A stretch of 64,000 nucleotides of DNA, from the NCBI GenBank assembly GCA_036346275.1, contig JAYEVK010000119.1:62001-126000 (forward strand), given 5' to 3'. The notes under the pieces are model-generated. The model searched no databases. It saw only the letters and a list, made by a program, of their open reading frames with translations, and had not been told where the DNA came from. Position 1 is the stretch's first letter. Every line of letters begins with the position of its first letter. Below are positions 58,001 to 64,000 of this stretch, one piece after another. The stretch comes from Otatea glauca. Lineage: Eukaryota; Streptophyta; Magnoliopsida; Poales; Poaceae. The position numbers and the translations under genes are program-made.

Positions 58001-59008
58001 AGGCTAGTGGGAGCGCACTTGTATTTCTGATTTTGTATGTGGATGACATATTATTAATCGGGAATGACATTCCTATGCTTGAAGATGTTAAGACTTCATT
58101 GAAAAGGAGTTTCTCAATGAAGGACTTGGGAGAAGCATGCTATATCTTGGGCATAAAAATCTATAGAGATAGATCAAAAAGGTTAATTGGATTAAGTCAG
58201 GAAACGTACATTGACAAGATATTGAAAAGGTTCAATATGCATGAATCCAAGAGAGGTTTCATGCCAATGTCACATGGCATCGATCTCGCAAGAATCGGTG
58301 TCCTTCGACATCGATGAGCGAGACAGATGAGCAAGATTCCATATGCTTCAGCTATTGGGTCTATTATGTATGCCATGATCTGTACACGCCCAGATGTCTC
58401 ATATGCTCTAAGTGTCATGAGCAGATACCAAGCGGATCCTGGTGATGGTCATTGGATAGCCGTAAAAATATCCTGAAGTACTTGAGAAGAACTAAGGGTA
58501 TGTTCCTTGTTTTGGAGGTGAGGAAGATCTGGTTGCAAAGGGTTACACCGATGCAAGCTTCCAAACCGACAAAGATGATTTTCGATCGCAATCCGGGTTT
58601 GTGTTTACACTTAATGGAGGAGCGATGGTGGAAGAGTTCCAAGCAAAACACGGTGGCCGACTCTACGATGAAGCGGAGTACATTGCGGCCGGAGGCCGCA
58701 AAGGAGGCTGTGTGGATTAAGAAGTTTATCACGAGCTTGGTGTGGTCGCTAGTGTCTCTAGTCCAATGGACATCTATTGTGATAATAGTGGTGCCATTGC
58801 ACAAGCAAAAGAGCCTAGATCACATCAAAGTCTAAACACATACTCCGCCGCTTTCACCTTATTCGCGAGATTGTGGATAGAGGTGACGTCGAGAATATGC
58901 AAAGTACATACGGAAGCCAATGTGGCCGATCCGTTGACAAAGCCACCGCCACGACCTAAGCATGAGGCGCACACAAGGTCTATTGGTATTAGATACTTAA
59001 TTGATTGA
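55076..59008 (+). pseudogene. Copia-A gag-pol, unit 1 (frame-disrupted)
   Basis: Order along the unit: gag from ATG near 55096 (LNGTNFVDWYRKLRIVL, then QKQYEDQDAYNMIVGLKGMF), zinc knuckle CFYCKKSGHWKR near 55855, protease YDTGS near 55998, pre-integrase CLLGKMTKA region near 56500, integrase SDRGGEYLSQEFGDHLKQCG near 56770 and GTPQWNGVSERRN, RT GYDETFSPVAMLKSVRIILA (near 57690) with YVDD at 58036-58047 and YILGIKIYRD, RNase H IYCDNSGAIAQAKEPRSH near 58765. A 222-codon RT stretch (57649-58317) is open. Breaks are short indels mostly at CAG/CTG/CCG, absent at the same place in unit 2, so the true gene may be intact. Confidence 0.85.
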
Positions 59009-59028
59009 CTCAAGTGCAAGTGGGAGAT

Positions 59029-60280
59029 TGTTAGTGTTATGCCCTTGAGGCAATCATTTAGATGATTGTAACATGACTATGTTTATGAATAATAATATGA
59101 TTATTGGTCCAATGAATGTATATCATTGTATTGATCAACAAGTATGTGACTTGATTATGAAGCTCTTTACTTAATGATGTAATTCGATAAATATCTCGAT
59201 CGGATATCATCGTATAGGACTACGATGAATAGATCGGCACATGTAGTGATCGATGATCATGCTTCATAGATCATGGGATATGGAGATATCATCTCTACAT
59301 TGTGGACCATGTTGAAGAACATGGGTTAGATAGACCCGCTATGGGACAACTGCGAGAATGTTTCATTCTTATGTGTCATCGATGTATCTCATACCTAGAA
59401 GATGTATGATCCTTAGACCTGAGATTGTCATATTCCCTACATGTGTAATAGTTTTCCTTGGGGCTATCAAACACTACTTCCTAACCGGATAGTTATAAAG
59501 GTAGCTTTCATGTTTACTATGAAACGTGCAGAGGAAGTGAGCGATCAAGATGGAATTTGCCACTCCAATGAAACGGAGATATATGACAAGGCCACTCGTG
59601 TGATATGATTAAGAAAGTGCATGGCCATGCCGTGATTGAGGAGTCAATCACAACTTATTAATATATCACGGATACGAGAGATGGATTGAATCATCAAAGG
59701 ATGACATGCTTCGCCTTGAGATCAATCTTCATATACTTGGCAAAGGGATTATTACATGAGTTCTTTTGATAGGTTCATTCGATTTGATCACAGTATGTTT
59801 GGGAGTTGGCATACTTTGCAAGAAGCCGCTACCAACTATTGGATTGAAAAGGAGTTTTCGAATCCATGTCCAAACGTATGTGAACTGCAGGTCACACACT
59901 TAATGGGTGGGACGCATTAATTTGGATTGGATCCGTAATTAATGAACCTCGTGGGCTTAGCATCTTTGGTGGGCCCCGGTTTAGGGTTTCATCTCGTGGC
60001 TATATAAGGAGGGAGGAGGGAGGCGCAGGTGTGCTTTCCACGGTTTAGGTTTGATTCACTTGAAACCCTAGCCTCCTCCTCTCTTGCCCCGCCGAGCGAC
60101 TAGGTGCTTGCACACGACGCACGCGGCGTTCCATCTCGGACGTGTGGACTCTCGCGGTGACGTCTTGTGACCGCCGAGGTGGGCTCGCCCTTGGACCCCG
60201 CCAGAAGTGCTGCCCCTCGGACCTGAGTCGTAGGGTTGCTTTTGTTTAACCTCGTTTTTGCAGGAATTATGTGAAATAGT
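59029..60280 (+). mobile_element. Second (shared) LTR of Copia-A
   Basis: Nearly identical to 52857-54110, same TATA box near 60000. Serves as 3' LTR of unit 1 and 5' LTR of unit 2. Differences include short deletions such as ATCAGTG to ATCGATG and CTGCAGGGTC to CTGCAGGTC. Leader of unit 2 follows to about 61250. Confidence 0.7.
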
Positions 60281-61256
60281 ATGGCCTATGTGTATGTGAT
60301 GCATGTAATTTCCACATGGCTCTGCGTGCGTGTTAAGCCATAAGGCTATTTAAATTGTATAACGACTGCGTGTCGACTTGTGATGCTTCAAACCCTCATG
60401 TAAAATTCATTATCAAAAGTTGTAAGGAGTTGCATCCATAATGATGAAGACGATGGCTAGGTGAACAAATCAAGCAAGGTGGCTAGGTGAACAACCAAGC
60501 ATGATGATGGAGATCTTAATGCTAAGGGCCATGCTATTTCACGACTTATTTTGATTTTCGTGGATGTGTGTTTTATCCTTGCTATTTTCTTTATGCTCAT
60601 TGCATGTGATGCTATGTTCATAGTAATCTTTGTTCATCCTTATAGTTAAAAATCTTAAATCAAATTGTCCATCCAATTGTTGCACCTATCAAGAATTTAG
60701 ATCGTTATTGATATGACTGCCAAAGTAGTATATCAATGGCTATCTCAATAGATGATAGGGATGTGTTGGACACATCACGCATAACAATGGCGATTTAAAC
60801 GAGCTATCAAAACGGTTTTGGGCTTGAGGACATAAGTGGTTGGGATTTGATTTGATAATGAAGGAACCTATACAAGACAATTGGTGTCTAGGAAAACACA
60901 CATGAGGCAGGTTTCTTAATTGGCACCCGAATACGGAAGTGCTCCTCCTCATGTGAGCCCTTGGGGCGAGTTGACTGGCCATGAGTCAAGTTGATGGAGG
61001 CATTCATTACTTGTTTTCATACTCAACAAACAAGAGTTACATATGATGTAATTAGCAAAGGTGTTGCTTACCTATGTCATTAAATTTCTAGCAAGTGATG
61101 CCAAAGCTCACTAGTGTTTAATGAATATGGATCTTGAATACTCACTATGTGTCTATAAAAGGACATAAAATAGGAGTGTCTTTAATTAAAAGTTTAATAA
61201 AAGTTTTACATAAACATAGTGCTTAGAATCTTTGCATATTTTTGTTGTAGTTCAAT

Positions 61257-64000
61257 GGCACCTTCTCCTACTCCTGCTACACTGGTTTTGCTTTGAGATC
61301 GGTTTTGGAAAGGGAAAACTGAATGGAACTAATTTTGTTGATTGGTATCGCAACCTGAGAATTGTTCTCAAGCATGAAAAGAAGGACTATGTTCTAGAGA
61401 ATCCAATTCTGATGAACTGTAGAAAATGTCGCTCGCAATTTGAGGGTTGAATATGAAAAGCATGTTAATGCTTCAGAGAGGTCATTGTCTCATGCTAGTC
61501 ACAATGGACTCGAGCTCCAAAAGCAATATGAGGACCAGGATGCTTACAATATGATTGTGGGCTTGAAGGGCATGTTTGGGAATCAAGCAAGAGCTGAGAG
61601 GTATGGTATCTCAAAGCTTTTATTTGCTTGTAAGTGGTCAAGGCGATCCGTCGATCCTCATGTGATCAAGATGATTGGTTACATTGGGAGATTGGAAAAC
61701 TTGAGTTTCCCTTAGCCTCGGTTTGGCCACAGATGTTATTCTCCAGTCTCTGCCTCAGAGCTTTGAGCCATTCATTATGAATTTTCATATGAATAGCATG
61801 GAGAAGAGCCTAACCGAGCTACATGGGATGCTCAAGGCTGCGGAGGAAAGCATTAAGAAAAAACCCAATCATGTGATGATGGTTCAGAAAACAACTGCTT
61901 TCAAAAGGAGAAAGGCTAAGGCTGGGGGAACGGGAAAGAGCAAGGGCAAGGCTCAAGATGAGATCGCGAGCCTCAAAACTAAGCTTCAGAAGCTTAAAGT
62001 TGGCCCTCAACCTGATACCCAATGCTTCTATTGCTAGAAATCAGGGCATTGGAAACGGAACTGCGAAAAGTACCTGGCAGATAAGAAGAATGGAAATGTG
62101 GTTTCCACTTCAGGTATTAATGTTATAGAAATTAATCTTGCTACTTCTTCACTCAGCTCATGGGTATATGATACCGGTTCGGTTGCTCACATTTGCAATT
62201 CGTTGGGGTGATAAAGAGTAGAGACTTGGCAAAAGGAGAAGTGGATCTTCGTGGGGAATAAAGCAAGAGTTCTTTGGTCTTGCTGTTGGCACATACCCAT
62301 TGCATTTGCCTTGAGGATTAGTTTTAGAACTCAATAATTGTTATTTTGTTCCATCTTTGAGTAGAAACATTATTTCATCTTCTTGTTTGGAACATGAAGG
62401 TTATGATTTAGAATAAAGAACTTTGTTTGTTCAATATTTTTGAATGATATGTATTATGGTCGTTGCCCCATGGTGGATGGGTTGTGCGCCCTGAACTCAA
62501 GAAAAACCTGTCTATAATATTAATGTAAAAGGCACCGCCTAATGATTTGAACCCTACCTTTTTGTGGCATTGTCGCTAGGTCATATAAATGAGAAGCGCA
62601 TGAAGAAGCTCCATGGTGATGGACTTCTAACCTCATTTGATTTTGAATCATTTGAAACATGTGAATCTTGTTTACTTGGCAAGATGACAAAAGCCCTTTC
62701 ACGTGTTTTAGTGAGAGAGCAAGTGAATTATTGGCCCTAGTACATACAGATGTATGTGGACCAATGAGCTCGATTGCTAGGGGTGGGTTTCAGATTTTGT
62801 AACTTTTACCGATGACTTCAGAGATATGGATATATCTATTTAATGAGGCATAAATCAAACTTTTGAAAGGTTCAAAGAGTTTTGAACGAAGTACAAAATC
62901 AACTTGGCAAAACAATAAAACACTTACGATCCGATCGTGGTGGCGAATACTTGAGCCAAGAGTTTGGTGATCATTTAAAGCAATGTGGAATCGTTCGCAA
63001 CTTACTCCGCCAGAACGCCTCAATGGAATGGTGTGTCCGAACGACGAATCGGACTTTATTAGATATGGTTCGGTCAATGATTAGCCAAACAGATCCGCCA
63101 TTATCCTTTGGGGTTTCGCTCTAGAGACATTGCGTTCACTTTGAATAGGGTCCCATCAAAATCCGTTGAGAAGACGCCATATGAGATATGGTGGGAGAAG
63201 ACCCATGTTGTCATTTCTCAAGATATGGGGATGTGAGGCTTATGTAAAACGTTTACAATCGATAAACTCGCACCTAAATCGGAAAAATGCTTTTTGTGGG
63301 GTATCCTAAAGAAACAAAAGGATATTACTTTTAAAAAGAAACGAGAACAAAGTTTTTGTTGCTCGAAATGGTGTCTTTTTGGAGAAAGAGTTTCTTTCAA
63401 AAGAAATCAGTAGGAGTGATGTGTATCTTGATGAAGTTCGAGAATCACATGAATATGTTCAAGCTACCTCTGAACCTTCACAAGATGTACAAAGTGTTGT
63501 ACAACCTGTGGAAGAGACTCCACCCCACGTGAGGTCGGGAGGCCACGTCATGTACCTATTAGATATGGGAATGACATATTATTGTTGGACAATGATGAGC
63601 CCACGACTTATGAAGAAGCAATGATGGACCCAAACTCAAAAATGGCTTGAAGCCATGAGATCCAAATTCAATCCATGCATGACAATCAAGTTTGGAACTT
63701 GGTCGATTCACCTGATGGTGTAAAAACCATTGAGTGCAAATGGATTTTCAAGAAAAAGATAGACGTAGATGGAAATGTTCAGATCTATAAGGCACGGTTG
63801 GTGGCAAAGGGTTTCAAACAAGTTCAAGGAGTTGACTATGATGAAACTTTCTCACGGTAGCCATGCTCAAGTCTGTCCGGATCATTTTAGCTATTCTTTG
63901 CATATTTTGATTATGAAATATGGCGATGGATGTCAAAACGACCTTCCTTAATGGGAATCTTTTCGAGGATGTATACATGATACAACCAAGGCTTTGTTGA
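61257..64000 (+). pseudogene. Copia-A gag-pol, unit 2, partial at window end
   Basis: Same order as unit 1: gag from near 61257, QKQYEDQDAYNMIVGLKGMF near 61520, zinc knuckle with a TAG (62034-62036) after CFYC, protease YDTGS near 62168, integrase SDRGGEYLSQEFGDHLKQCG near 62930, RT start GYDETFS near 63836; the window ends before the RT active site. Intact at sites where unit 1 is broken (61723-61770, 61880-62110) and broken where unit 1 is intact (62870-63970). Confidence 0.85.

Larger units (their letters stand above)
52857..64000 (+). mobile_element. Copia-A: tandem Copia array (LTR-internal-LTR-internal), cut by window end
   Basis: LTR starts TGTTAGTGTTATGCCCTTGA at 52857 and again at 59029, the second preceded by a polypurine tract AAGTGGGAGA. 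Both are followed by the same leader and the same gag-pol, so one LTR is shared by two internal regions. Copies are nearly identical apart from small indels. Angela/RIRE1 group by LTR start and gag. Inserted into the 5' part of Copia-B; candidate TSD half AAATC (52852-52856). Confidence 0.9.

Overview
This window is plant nuclear DNA, almost certainly from a grass. It holds CACTA (En/Spm) DNA transposons with TNP2 transposases, Copia and TGTAACATCCC-type LTRs, plant-style introns, and no bacterial gene organisation. The small Angela/RIRE1-like Copia LTRs and CACTA genes fused to a Ulp1-like protease suggest Oryza or a relative, but the species cannot be fixed from sequence alone. I see no intact single-copy host gene; essentially the whole window is nested transposable elements plus captured gene scraps.

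Layout, left to right. 1-1078 is the right end of a CACTA element (CACTA-1). A degraded plus-strand Copia (Copia-E: 1079-1418, 6693-7007, 19948-20424) is split by a 5.3 kb solo LTR (1419-6692, TSD CTCGG) and by a 12.9 kb two-gene CACTA (CACTA-2, 7008-19947, TSD TAG) of the same family as CACTA-1. 20426-22532 holds an LTR-like stretch and the end of another CACTA carrying gene-like pieces. CACTA-D (24108-35549, exact TSD CCG) is an 11.4 kb two-gene element on the minus strand. A LINE 3' fragment (35590-36693, minus) follows. From 36694 to 52856 lies a minus-strand Copia (Copia-B) shattered by CACTA-C (39778-44185, TSD TAC, itself holding a solo Copia LTR at 41229-42725) and by a minus-oriented solo LTR (44327-52310). 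That solo LTR contains a second copy of the same LTR family in opposite orientation (45539-48791) and a young short LTR element (50185-51669, TSD GAAAC). 52857-64000 is a Copia in tandem form: LTR-internal-LTR-internal, cut by the window edge.

How the genes work together. CACTA-2 and CACTA-D belong to different sequence families but share one plan: subterminal repeats, TNP2 transposase gene (Transpos_assoc, Transposase_21, DUF4218, DUF4216), an internal third array of subterminal-type repeats, a GC-rich island, a second gene (Transposase_24-like region then Ulp1/C48-like cysteine protease), subterminal repeats. The internal array sits exactly where the promoter of gene 2 should be. CACTA-2 also carries two diverged copies of a strongly folding hairpin module, one ahead of each gene.

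The most interesting items are: (1) CACTA-C, which carries exons resembling a Factor of DNA Methylation/IDN2-like RdDM gene beside a ~190 bp-arm inverted repeat; (2) the twin hairpin modules of CACTA-2, with a compensatory base change; (3) the shared internal arrays; (4) a base-level pattern in which near-identical repeat copies differ by indels concentrated at CAG/CTG/CCG. The last looks like a read-error signature at CHG-methylated sites, so many of the frameshifts noted below may not be real.
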